Assembly: GCA_002071245.1 (NCBI GenBank)
Contig: MWEV01000203.1
Coordinates: 1-12,122, forward strand
DNA from: Deltaproteobacteria bacterium ADurb.Bin026
GTDB lineage: Bacteria; Desulfobacterota; Syntrophorhabdia; Syntrophorhabdales; Syntrophorhabdaceae
Direction: 5' to 3'
Length of the DNA stretch: 12,122 nt
The position numbers were made by a program, and so were the translations under genes. Below, piece by piece: positions 1 to 6,822 of the stretch. The notes under the pieces are model-generated. The model searched no databases, had not been told where the DNA came from, and was given only the letters and a program-made list of their open reading frames with translations. Position 1 is the first letter of the stretch, and every line of letters begins with the position of its first letter.

Positions 1-77
1 AATATCCGCACCAGGTGCTGATATCATCCTATTTTGGAAGTATATCTGCACCAAGTGCTGATACAAACAAGTTAGGC
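1..77 (+). promoter_or_regulatory. attI-like integron recombination site / array leader
   Basis: Two imperfect 21-bp palindromes (TATCnGCAC arms around a 3-nt centre, mirrored as GTGCnGATA) lie at 3–23 and 43–63, exactly 40 bp apart. After the second, ACAAACAA runs straight into the core box GTTAGGC (71–77), where the first cassette begins at T72. This resembles the class 1 attI end, which has an A-rich stretch before GTTAGGC and repeated integrase-binding elements upstream. No complementary L' arm typical of attC is visible before the core box. I infer an attI site with the integrase gene just outside the window. The alternative is the 3' end of the attC of an earlier cassette. A cassette promoter is expected here, but I see no convincing -35/-10 pair. 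Confidence 0.45.
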
Positions 78-111
78 GAAAGGGCGATTTATAAATACAA
101 AGGATGGTAAA

Positions 112-1476
112 ATGGAAACAATGATGAAAACGGTCGTAAACGACGTAATGTTCAAAACAACAAAGTCGCGCAAGGAAATTATCAACTTATTTAATACAAA
201 AAAGATAGATGAAGATTGGTCATTTGCGGGATACAAACCATCGGATACGGGTAAATGGACTCATGATTACCATAGATACCCAGCCAAGTTTATTCCTCAA
301 TTGGTTGAGAAGTTAATTGATGAATATATTCCATATAAAGATGCCCACATAAACGACCCATTTATGGGATGTGGGACGACTATTGTTACTGCCATTTCTA
401 GGGGATTTAAGGCAAGTGGAACAGACATAAATAAAATTGCTCATCTCATTACAAAGGTAAAATCAACACCAATAGAACCAGAATATCTCAATAAGAAAAT
501 TGAGCAACTTATGTCTAGATTAAAAGTTTTAAATGGAACACAAATAACACTATTTAATGATAAGATTGAACCATTAATCCCTCAAAAACATATTGATAGA
601 ATTAACTACTGGTTTACAGAAGAAAACAAAAATGAACTTGGAAAAATATTAAGAGTCATTTATGATGAAAATGATGAAGTTATAAGAAATTTCTTTCTCG
701 TTGCCTTCAGCCACATCTTAAAAAACTGTTCTATATGGCTTCAAGGAAGCACAAAACCAACAAGAGATTTAGAGAAAAAATCAGTCAAACCTTATGATGC
801 ATTACGAAGACATTTAATGAAAATGCGAAGTGGAAATGATGCTTTTTATGAGGTCGTTCCTGATAGAATAAGGAAAAATATAAATCAATACTTAAATATT
901 GAGATTGGAGATGCCAGAAAGCAACCTGTGTCTGATGAAACCGTAGATTTAGTTGTAACCTCAAGTCCCTATGTGACCAGTTATGAATATGCAGACTTAC
1001 ATCAATTATCAACTATATGGCTTGATTTAGCTGATGATTTGACTGAGTATAAGAAGGAATTTATTGGAACAGCTTACAAAAAGTACGAAAACAAAAGATT
1101 AAGAAGTTCAATCGCTATGGATATAGTTAATAAAATGTCTAAAAAAAGCAAGAAAATGGCAAAAGAAATCGAGGCGTTTTTCATTGATATGGAAGAGGTG
1201 TTCGACGAGAGTTTTAGAATTTTAAAACATGGTGGTAGATGTTGCTATGTCATCGGTGATACGAAATTGAAGGGTATTGATATACTAAACGCTGAAGTTT
1301 TTGCCGAGAGTTTGCAGTACTCTGGTTTTAAATTCGATAGACTATTAAAAAGAGAGATCCCATCTAAAATTCTTCCACAAAAGAGGGATGAAAAAACAGG
1401 CAGATTTGCCAATAACCATGAAGCAAACTTTGAAGCTTATCCTATAGAATATATTGTCATTGGACTAAAAGAGTGA
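112..1476 (+). CDS. DNA methyltransferase, probably cytosine-N4, of a type II R-M system
   Basis: This 454-aa protein is a SAM-dependent amino-methyltransferase that would protect host DNA from the endonuclease encoded next to it. The N-terminal block HRYPAKF (residues 54–60, a motif X-like region) leads into the SAM-binding motif I DPFMGCGTT (82–90). The catalytic motif IV appears as TSSPY (283–287) in a context typical of the family (YEYADLHQLS follows). This X–I–IV order is permuted relative to beta-class enzymes and is common in N4-cytosine methyltransferases. The first proline of the usual SPPY is serine here. The start at 112 is preceded by AAGGA at 100–104; ATGs at 121 and 124 are possible alternatives. 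The last bases overlap the endonuclease gene region. Target base and sequence are not readable from the protein. Confidence 0.88.
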   Translation: METMMKTVVNDVMFKTTKSRKEIINLFNTKKIDEDWSFAGYKPSDTGKWTHDYHRYPAKFIPQLVEKLIDEYIPYKDAHINDPFMGCGTTIVTAISRGFKASGTDINKIAHLITKVKSTPIEPEYLNKKIEQLMSRLKVLNGTQITLFNDKIEPLIPQKHIDRINYWFTEENKNELGKILRVIYDENDEVIRNFFLVAFSHILKNCSIWLQGSTKPTRDLEKKSVKPYDALRRHLMKMRSGNDAFYEVVPDRIRKNINQYLNIEIGDARKQPVSDETVDLVVTSSPYVTSYEYADLHQLSTIWLDLADDLTEYKKEFIGTAYKKYENKRLRSSIAMDIVNKMSKKSKKMAKEIEAFFIDMEEVFDESFRILKHGGRCCYVIGDTKLKGIDILNAEVFAESLQYSGFKFDRLLKREIPSKILPQKRDEKTGRFANNHEANFEAYPIEYIVIGLKE

Positions 1477-1481
1477 GAAAT

Positions 1482-2168
1482 ATGAAATTCGAGGATTTGA
1501 AAAAGTTGTATCTGGAAAAGAAAAAACAATATGGAGCAGAAACATACAAACACATCTCAGAACTGTTGAAAGAAGCAAAAGAGATTCATAAGCAGGACTG
1601 GTTGAAACACCCTACTCCTAATGGAGACCACGAACAGAGTTGGCGAGCTTTCAAAGGAAAAAATCTAGAAAAGTTAGTCCAATACATTATCACAGATGAA
1701 GTCGAAGAACTTGGATTAAAAGTTGTTAATGGCAACCAACTGGAAAGAAGTACGAATCTATCCAAAGAGTTGAGTCAAGTAAAACGGAATTTAGCTATTG
1801 ACTATGGAGAATTTGGGTTACATTTACCCGATGCTGATATCATCATTTACAAGCCCCAGAATCAAAAGGTTCTGGCCGCCATTTCAAGCAAAGTGACTTT
1901 AAGAGAAAGAATCGCACAAACTGGATATTGGAAACTCAAGCTCTTTCAAGATGAAGCGACAAAACACATTAAAGTTTATTTCATAACACCAGATGAAGAT
2001 GGAACATTAATACAAAAGAAGCCAACCAAAAAGGGCAGGGCAATAGTGGAAGTAGATTTAGATGGCAGTTATGTTTTAACTGAAGAAGAAATAGAAGAGA
2101 GTAACAAAGTTAAACTTTTCGAGCATTTTATAGATGATTTAAAGAGGTTGTTAAAAAATGAGGACTAA
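1482..2168 (+). CDS. Type II restriction endonuclease, PD-(D/E)XK fold (BsaWI/EcoO109I-like)
   Basis: This 228-aa protein would cleave unmodified DNA. It has the features of a PD-(D/E)XK nuclease: PDAD at 116–119, SSK at 135–137, then TLRER (139–143), a variant of the SLRER segment seen in EcoO109I/BsaWI-type enzymes. D117 and K137 are the likely metal-binding and catalytic residues. Upstream, QSWRAFKGKNLEKLV (52–66) is a conserved N-terminal helix region of the same group. ATG 1482 is chosen; GTG 1473 is an alternative adding three residues. The gene begins a few bases after the upstream methyltransferase stop (TGA 1474–1476) and its end overlaps the second methyltransferase by 11 bp, so translation is probably coupled. 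The family assignment is by motif only. The recognition sequence is unknown, although several relatives cut CCGG-type sites. Confidence 0.82.
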   Translation: MKFEDLKKLYLEKKKQYGAETYKHISELLKEAKEIHKQDWLKHPTPNGDHEQSWRAFKGKNLEKLVQYIITDEVEELGLKVVNGNQLERSTNLSKELSQVKRNLAIDYGEFGLHLPDADIIIYKPQNQKVLAAISSKVTLRERIAQTGYWKLKLFQDEATKHIKVYFITPDEDGTLIQKKPTKKGRAIVEVDLDGSYVLTEEEIEESNKVKLFEHFIDDLKRLLKNED

Positions 2169-2844
2169 TAAACCCAAATTTGAAACGACAACATTGTGGG
2201 ACTTTCCGACCCACAATTATGGAGACAGACCGCACGGCGACAACAAGTATCGTGGAGTAACACCCGCATTTATTATATGGAATCTTATCCAGAGATATAC
2301 GAAAGAAGGCGATTTAGTGGTTGACCCAATGTGCGGAAGTGGGACTACCATAGATGTTTGTAAAGAAGAAAATAGAAATTGTATGGGCTTTGATATTGTC
2401 CCGTATAGAGACGATATAAAGCAAGCGGACGCAAGAAAATTGCCATTAGATAACGATGCGGCGGATTTTATCTTTATAGATTCCCCGTATTCAGACAACA
2501 TAAAATATAATGACCACCCCGATAACATTGGAAATATATCTTGCGAAGATTCGAGATTTTTTGAAGAATTGGAGAAGGTGGCAAAAGAGATGTATCGTGT
2601 TTTGAAACCGGGAAAGTATATCGCTTGGCTTATTGGAGACCAAGCAAAGAAGAAAAAATTTGTGCCTGTAGGATTTAAACTGTATTCTATTCTTGAGCAC
2701 TACTTTAAACCTGTTGATATTGTCTGCGTATCGAGACATAACCAAACATCGAATACCCCAGTTTGGCATGAGAGAGCAAAAAGATATAATTTCTATCTGA
2801 GAGGTTTCAAGTATTTGATAATAATGCAGAAGGTGAAAAAATGA
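2158..2844 (+). CDS. Second DNA methyltransferase of the R-M cassette (small, N4-cytosine/N6-adenine type)
   Basis: This compact 228-aa methyltransferase has motif I DPMCGSGTT at 56–64 and motif IV as IDSPYSDNIKY at 107–117. The preceding segment (WDFPTHNYGDRPHGDNKYRG, 14–33) and the helix leading to motif I are typical of short amino-methyltransferases accompanying restriction enzymes. It starts inside the last codons of the endonuclease gene (ATGAGGACTAA, start and stop overlapping), so it is likely coupled to it. Two methyltransferases around one endonuclease suggests that each strand of an asymmetric site is modified by a different enzyme, or that one acts as a back-up. Which base is modified cannot be determined here. 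Its stop codon falls directly at the 3' complementary arm of the cassette. Confidence 0.85.
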   Translation: MRTNKPKFETTTLWDFPTHNYGDRPHGDNKYRGVTPAFIIWNLIQRYTKEGDLVVDPMCGSGTTIDVCKEENRNCMGFDIVPYRDDIKQADARKLPLDNDAADFIFIDSPYSDNIKYNDHPDNIGNISCEDSRFFEELEKVAKEMYRVLKPGKYIAWLIGDQAKKKKFVPVGFKLYSILEHYFKPVDIVCVSRHNQTSNTPVWHERAKRYNFYLRGFKYLIIMQKVKK

Positions 2845-2856
2845 AATCGCCCCATC

Positions 2857-2942
2857 GCCTAACAGCGGATAAACGGGTCGGCTCTTGCAGAGCCTCACCC
2901 AAATTGCCTTCGGCAACTTCTTTTATCCGCAGAACGTTGGGC
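2857..2942 (+). repeat. attC site 1 (86 bp)
   Basis: R'' GCCTAAC (2857–2863) and R' GTTGGGC (2936–2942) bracket perfect 9-bp arms L'' GCGGATAAA (2865–2873) and L' TTTATCCGC (2922–2930). The loop region contains two further hairpins: 2875–2900 (GGGT and GGCTCT pairing with AGAGCC and ACCC) and 2904–2916 (TTGCC/GGCAA with a TTC loop). Recombination is expected between G2936 and T2937. Confidence 0.9.
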
Positions 2943-4981
2943 GCAATGCCTATGCCTTCAAGAAATAAGAGGGCGGGCGGGAAGAAAACATTTAATACAG
3001 AAAGGATAAAACAATGTCGCTCTCAAATCTAACTGATAGAATAAAGCCTGACGGTATTAGTATTGTTTCGTATTTGGAATATTTGCAGAAGGGTGACTAT
3101 CAAATACCGACATTTCAACGGGAAATTGTATGGGAAAAAGACAATGTAAAAAAGCTTTGGGATAGTATTTATAAGTTCTATCCTCTTGGTAGTATTCTCA
3201 TTTGGAAAACAGATATCAAATTGCACAATCACAGAGAAGTTGGTGGCCACGTCATTCCACCAGAAGATACACGGGCACAATTCCAGTACATTTTAGATGG
3301 CCAACAAAGGACGACATCATTACTCACCTCTATTTATGGCGGGAAGATTTCCAGCAAACCAGGGTTCAATCCTACCGTTTACATCGATTTGAGCATTCCT
3401 TTCAATGATGCAATCGATGATACAAGCTTTTCGCACCGGTTTCTCTTTTGGGATGAAATTGATGATAAAGAAGGAACATTCCGCAGAAATATGGGGCGCA
3501 AAAAGAAATTCGACGATGGCTTAATTGTTCGCTTGTTGGAAATCAAGAATGATTTTCAGGGTATTTTTACGCGCCTTAGCACTCTCCCGGATAATAAGGT
3601 TTTTCTGGATAACCTTTGGCGCATTAAGAACGTATTAGACAATTACAAAATTGCCTATATCGACCTGAAGGGTATTGCGGTTGGCGAAGTTTGCCAGATT
3701 TTCGAACGTATTAATCAAGCTGGCAAGCCCTTAGATATTTTCGATATTGTTGTTGCAAAAACTTACCGAGTCGCTACGAAGGATAGAAAGGGTTTCTATT
3801 TACGGGATATTATTTCCGGTTTTCGTACTGAATCAAATGGAAGTAAATTTCTGAAAATAAGCGATTTTGATTACCTCCAAATACTTTCTATATTGATTCG
3901 AGAGAACATCAAAGACTCTGGCATTTTCAATATTACCCCTCGCTACCTTAACGAACTAAAAGCTGAGCAAATTGAATCTATTTGGGCGGACGGCAAATCA
4001 GCAATTCTTAAAGTATTTGACTTCTTTGAAAACCATCTGCATATTAAGACGCCAGACTTGATTCCATTCCGCTATTTCTACATTACTTTGGCTACATATT
4101 TTTACCAAAACAAATCACCGGATTATGAGTTTCTGAAAAAGTATTTCTGGTTCTATAGCTTTCATAACGATGATTTATTGAGTAATACCACTCAATTATC
4201 CAATCATATTACTTTTTTGCATTCAAACAGCGATAAAATGCCTGCCAAGTTTGGCAGATTTCTTATTGACAAGGATAGATTGAGAAGTTCTTCATATAGT
4301 TCAAAGGGGCGGCTATCCAGAGCGATTCTTTCCCTTTATTCAAATCATTTACCAAAAGACTGGAAATTTACCGACAGAGATGTAATCTCTGACAATTTCT
4401 TCTTTTCAACAGATAAGCCGAATTTGCATCATGTATTCCCAACAAATTACATTTCAGAACATCCAGGGAACAATTCTCTTAATAGCAATAGCTTAATGAA
4501 TATCGTTTACTTGACACAGATTACCAACCTTGTTATTAGCGACAGAAATCCCCTACAGTATATTAAAGATTTTGATGTACCAAAGGAAGAAGGAGAAGAT
4601 ATCTCTAAATTTGAGAAAGTTCTTAAATCTCATCTGTTATCTAATGACTTACTAACATGGTCAAGAATGGATGTGATGCCTGAAAATGCTCTCGACACCT
4701 TTATTGAAAACAGGATAACGTCAATCGTTAGCGACCTAAAGCAAAAGCTATCAGGAATAGATTTCTTTGAAATAGATACAAAAGGGACAGAAAAGAATGA
4801 AGAAATAGAATCCGAAGAAATTGAAGAAACGCCCGCCCTATGAAGAGAAGGCAGAGGCACAGACGCCCAACAGCCGCAGCCCAAAATGCCCGCTTTGACA
4901 AGGGGTAGCGCCTTCATGTCTCCGCTTCGCTCGCATTCCGGCGAATTTATAGGCGGGCACTTCGGGCGGGTGCGGCACACG
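2937..4981 (+). mobile_element. Integron cassette 2: DUF262/GmrSD-like defence gene
   Basis: The cassette starts with TTGGGCG after the attC1 crossover. It ends at G4981 after an R'' box GCCCAAC (4865–4871) that complements its own start. The two cassette ends are complementary far beyond the core: 2936–2978 pairs discontinuously with 4831–4871, including GGGCGGGC (2971–2978) against GCCCGCCC (4831–4838). A single ORF fills it, preceded by about 77 bp of leader. Confidence 0.85.
3014..4843 (+). CDS. DUF262 / GmrSD-family protein with C-terminal HNH-like (DUF1524) domain
   Basis: This 609-aa protein begins with a DUF262 (ParB/sulfiredoxin-like) domain: YQIPTFQREIVW (29–40), YPLGSILIW (56–64) and the signature DGQQRTTSL (95–103). 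A long helical middle is followed by a C-terminal region with HHVFP (HH at 472–473) and a later N..ISDRNP segment, as in the HNH-like DUF1524 half of GmrSD and SspE. Such proteins are modification-dependent restriction (type IV) or phosphorothioate-sensing anti-phage nucleases, in which the DUF262 part uses nucleotide binding or hydrolysis to control cleavage. The start has an AGAAAGGA ribosome-binding site. The tail is acidic (many Glu), and its last codons are part of the cassette's 3' complementary arm. The family is confident; the substrate (modified phage DNA or other) is inferred. Confidence 0.85.
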   Translation: MSLSNLTDRIKPDGISIVSYLEYLQKGDYQIPTFQREIVWEKDNVKKLWDSIYKFYPLGSILIWKTDIKLHNHREVGGHVIPPEDTRAQFQYILDGQQRTTSLLTSIYGGKISSKPGFNPTVYIDLSIPFNDAIDDTSFSHRFLFWDEIDDKEGTFRRNMGRKKKFDDGLIVRLLEIKNDFQGIFTRLSTLPDNKVFLDNLWRIKNVLDNYKIAYIDLKGIAVGEVCQIFERINQAGKPLDIFDIVVAKTYRVATKDRKGFYLRDIISGFRTESNGSKFLKISDFDYLQILSILIRENIKDSGIFNITPRYLNELKAEQIESIWADGKSAILKVFDFFENHLHIKTPDLIPFRYFYITLATYFYQNKSPDYEFLKKYFWFYSFHNDDLLSNTTQLSNHITFLHSNSDKMPAKFGRFLIDKDRLRSSSYSSKGRLSRAILSLYSNHLPKDWKFTDRDVISDNFFFSTDKPNLHHVFPTNYISEHPGNNSLNSNSLMNIVYLTQITNLVISDRNPLQYIKDFDVPKEEGEDISKFEKVLKSHLLSNDLLTWSRMDVMPENALDTFIENRITSIVSDLKQKLSGIDFFEIDTKGTEKNEEIESEEIEETPAL

Positions 4982-4987
4982 TTAGCG
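4865..4987 (+). repeat. attC site 2 (123 bp)
   Basis: R'' GCCCAAC (4865–4871) and R' GTTAGCG (4981–4987) flank long GC-rich arms: GCCGCA (4873–4878) pairs with TGCGGC (4971–4976) and TGCCCGC (4887–4893) pairs with GCGGGCA (4953–4959), leaving a terminal loop of about 60 nt. R' fits the consensus GTTRRRY imperfectly, but it is complemented exactly by the R'' of the next cassette (CGCTAAC). Confidence 0.85.
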
Positions 4988-6072
4988 GGCATTGTAAAGA
5001 GACACCATAATCATAAAGACAGAAAATAAAATGAAAATATTTCAATTAACAGCTATTATTTTATTACTCACGGTTTGCAATACTTTTGCTCAACCGATAG
5101 ATTCGTTAAAACAAGAAATACAAAAAATCATTTCATCAAAGAATGCTACTATAGGGGTTGCAGTACTTGGAAATAATGGACAGGATGTGTTTTCAATAAA
5201 TGGAGAAAGACATTTTCCAATGCAAAGTGTGTTCAAATTTCATATTGGGCTGGCTATGCTTTCCGAAATAGATAGGGGGAATTTTAAGTTAAACCAGAAA
5301 ATAAAAATCAAAAAAAGTGAACTTTTGCCTGGTTTATGGAGTCCAATTAGAGAAAAATACCCGGAAGGAGCTAAGCTTAGTATTGCTGAAATCTTAGAAT
5401 ATACTATTTCTCAAAGCGATAATGTGGGGTGTGATATTTTATTAAAAATTCTTGGGGGGCCTAACTTTGTTGAAAACTACATCAAAGCAAGTGGGGTTGA
5501 TAACATTTCTATTAAAATCAATGAGGAAGTAATGCAGAATAATTGGGATAGACAATTTGAGAATTGGACGACACCTTTAGCTGCTAACCAAATACTCGAA
5601 CTCTTTTTTCTCAATGAGAGCAACTTGCTAAGCCCAAGCAGTTATGATTTTCTATGGAAAATTATGAAAGAGACAGCTACTGGCAAAAAGCGGTTAAAAG
5701 GGAATTTACCTGTTGGAACCGTGGTTGCACATAAAACAGGATGGTCTGGCACAAACAAAGAAACTGGAATAACAGCTGCGGTAAATGATATTGGTATCGT
5801 TTTCTTACCCGATAACAACAATTTTTTTATAAGTGTTTTTATAACGGATTCTAAAGAGAACGCAGAAGTAAATGAAAAAATAATCGCAGACATATCAAAA
5901 GCAACTTGGGACTATTTCATATCAAAAGCGAAATAAAACAACGACCCGCTAACAGCACCTATAAGAAATTGGCGGTTCAGTGGTTAAATGAAGTGCAGTT
6001 TTTCAATCAAACTTTCGTGCAGGTTCACAGTTTTGTGCTTCGAAATCGCCAACTTCTTATAGCTGCAAAACG
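4982..6072 (+). mobile_element. Integron cassette 3: class A beta-lactamase
   Basis: The cassette runs from TTAGCG after attC2 to G6072. The 3' R'' box CGCTAAC (5947–5953) complements the 5' GTTAGCG exactly, and pairing extends to GTTAGCGGG plus a TTGT patch. It holds one gene with a 49-bp leader lacking an obvious promoter, so expression probably depends on readthrough from upstream. Confidence 0.88.
5031..5936 (+). CDS. Class A beta-lactamase, subclass A2 (VEB/PER/TLA-like)
   Basis: This 301-aa periplasmic serine hydrolase predicted to open beta-lactam rings has a signal peptide (residues 1–20, hydrophobic IILLLTV, likely cut at TFA/Q). The nucleophile motif is SVFK (66–69) within FPMQSVFKF, the SDN loop is at 129–131 (SQSDNVGCDILL), the omega-loop glutamate lies within NEE (164–166), and KTG is at 235–237. 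Similarity to VEB-type enzymes as I remember them is obvious along the length (WSPIREKYPEG, GCDILLK, SYDFLWKIM, NEKIIADI), but it is clearly not VEB itself. The residue after KTG is tryptophan (KTGWSG), where VEB/PER-type enzymes have Thr or Ser. The start has no good Shine-Dalgarno, only an A-rich AGAAAATAAA leader, consistent with a Bacteroidota origin. Its spectrum cannot be read from the sequence. Confidence 0.92.
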   Translation: MKIFQLTAIILLLTVCNTFAQPIDSLKQEIQKIISSKNATIGVAVLGNNGQDVFSINGERHFPMQSVFKFHIGLAMLSEIDRGNFKLNQKIKIKKSELLPGLWSPIREKYPEGAKLSIAEILEYTISQSDNVGCDILLKILGGPNFVENYIKASGVDNISIKINEEVMQNNWDRQFENWTTPLAANQILELFFLNESNLLSPSSYDFLWKIMKETATGKKRLKGNLPVGTVVAHKTGWSGTNKETGITAAVNDIGIVFLPDNNNFFISVFITDSKENAEVNEKIIADISKATWDYFISKAK

Positions 6073-6078
6073 TTATGT
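5947..6078 (+). repeat. attC site 3 (132 bp)
   Basis: R'' CGCTAAC (5947–5953) and R' GTTATGT (6072–6078). The arms GCACCTATAAGAAATTGGCG (5955–5974) and CGCCAACTTCTTATAGCTGC (6047–6066) pair over almost their full 20 bp with a few mismatches. This is the longest arm pairing of the three clear sites. The intervening 72 nt form the variable terminal region. Confidence 0.88.
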
Positions 6079-6266
6079 GCAATTCGGAAACCTGCCTTAC
6101 TACTTTCGCTTACCCCTCTCCCTAACAGGTTTATAAAGGGTAAGCCCATAACGGAACGGAAGTGAAGGAGACCGTAAATTCATGACGTTGTTGCCTTCGT
6201 TTAACAGAAACGAAACACGAGGAAACGCCGAAATCCGTACAAGTCCAGACTCTCGGCTAACGGGCG
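6073..6266 (+). mobile_element. Short cassette 4 without a recognisable gene
   Basis: The stretch starts with the attC3 crossover and ends at a GTTAAAC box (6266–6272). A candidate own R'' box, CCATAAC (6146–6152), matches the complement of its start (GTTATG) in six of seven bases. No convincing ORF is present. Instead there is a perfect 8-bp inverted repeat (GCTTACCC 6109–6116 with GGGTAAGC 6138–6145), an overlapping 7-bp one (AAACCTG 6088–6094 with CAGGTTT 6126–6132), and a hairpin TTCGTTT/AAACGAA (6196–6202, 6208–6214). It may be a non-coding, regulatory or degenerate cassette. Confidence 0.45.
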
Positions 6267-6272
6267 TTAAAC
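6146..6272 (+). repeat. Putative degenerate attC site 4
   Basis: R''-like CCATAAC (6146–6152) and R'-like GTTAAAC (6266–6272) have about the right spacing (127 bp), but the inner L arms pair only weakly. A second R''-like box, GTTTAAC (6199–6205), is the exact complement of GTTAAAC and would give a 74-bp site instead. The boundary of the following methyltransferase cassette is placed here mainly because a cassette start is needed. Confidence 0.35.
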
Positions 6273-6822
6273 GGCTCGCTACGCTCGACCCAAATTTTTT
6301 CTTATTTCAACGGGCGGGGGCTTTCTACAAAGGAGTGATAAAAGATGATCGAAGAATTTAAAAATCAGATAATACAGGGTGATTGCATAGATGTCTTGAA
6401 AAAAATTCCTGACAATTCTATTGACTTAATTTTTGCTGACCCACCATATAACCTTCAACTTCAGGGAGAGCTATGGCGTCCAAACCAAACAAAAGTAGAT
6501 GCCGTAAATGATGATTGGGATAAATTTTCAAGTTTCGAAGAATACGATAATTTTTGCCAAGAATGGTTAAAAGAATGCAAACGTGTTTTAAAAGAGAACG
6601 GAACTATCTGGGTAATTGGCTCATATCACAATATTTTTAGAATTGGAAAGATTATTCAAGATGTTGGATTATGGATACTTAATGATATCTTGTGGATTAA
6701 AACTAATCCTATGCCCAATTTCAAAGGCACTCGATTTAACAATGCCCATGAAACTTTGATATGGGCATCAAAAAACAAAGACTCAAAATATACTTTTCAT
6801 TACAAAACTATGAAAGCATTTA
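6267..6822 (+). mobile_element. Truncated cassette 5 (CcrM/HinfI-like methyltransferase)
   Basis: This begins at TTAAAC after the putative attC4, includes a leader of about 78 bp, and contains a methyltransferase gene that stops resembling its family at about 6822. No attC follows, so the 3' half of the cassette and any cassettes beyond it are missing. Confidence 0.5.

Larger units (their letters stand above)
72..2936 (+). mobile_element. Integron cassette 1: complete restriction-modification system
   Basis: The cassette begins after G71 of GTTAGGC and ends at G2936 of the next GTTGGGC. Its 3' R'' box (GCCTAAC, 2857–2863) is the exact reverse complement of its own 5' GTTAGGC, as expected of a circularisable cassette. 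Complementarity continues well past the core: 71–90 and 2844–2863 pair with only two mismatches. It carries three overlapping genes on the same strand and little else. Most cassettes carry one gene, so a three-gene R-M cassette of almost 2.9 kb is large. As the first cassette after the presumed attI it would be the best expressed. Confidence 0.85.

Noticed and set aside
1..63. CRISPR-like or IS terminal repeat from the two 21-bp palindromes
   Set aside because: Only two copies, each itself palindromic, ending at an integron core box; an attI-type arrangement fits better.
2841..3032. Open frame of 63 aa across attC site 1
   Set aside because: It overlaps the attC hairpins and the cassette 2 leader, has arginine/serine-rich low-complexity content, and crosses a recombination boundary.
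5906..6136. Open frame of 76 aa across attC site 3
   Set aside because: It starts inside the beta-lactamase gene and runs through the attC stem; it is explained by the recombination site.
6199..6272. 74-bp attC using GTTTAAC as R''
   Set aside because: GTTTAAC complements the next cassette's start rather than its own, lies inside a TTCGTTT/AAACGAA hairpin, and the L arms do not pair; kept only as an alternative.
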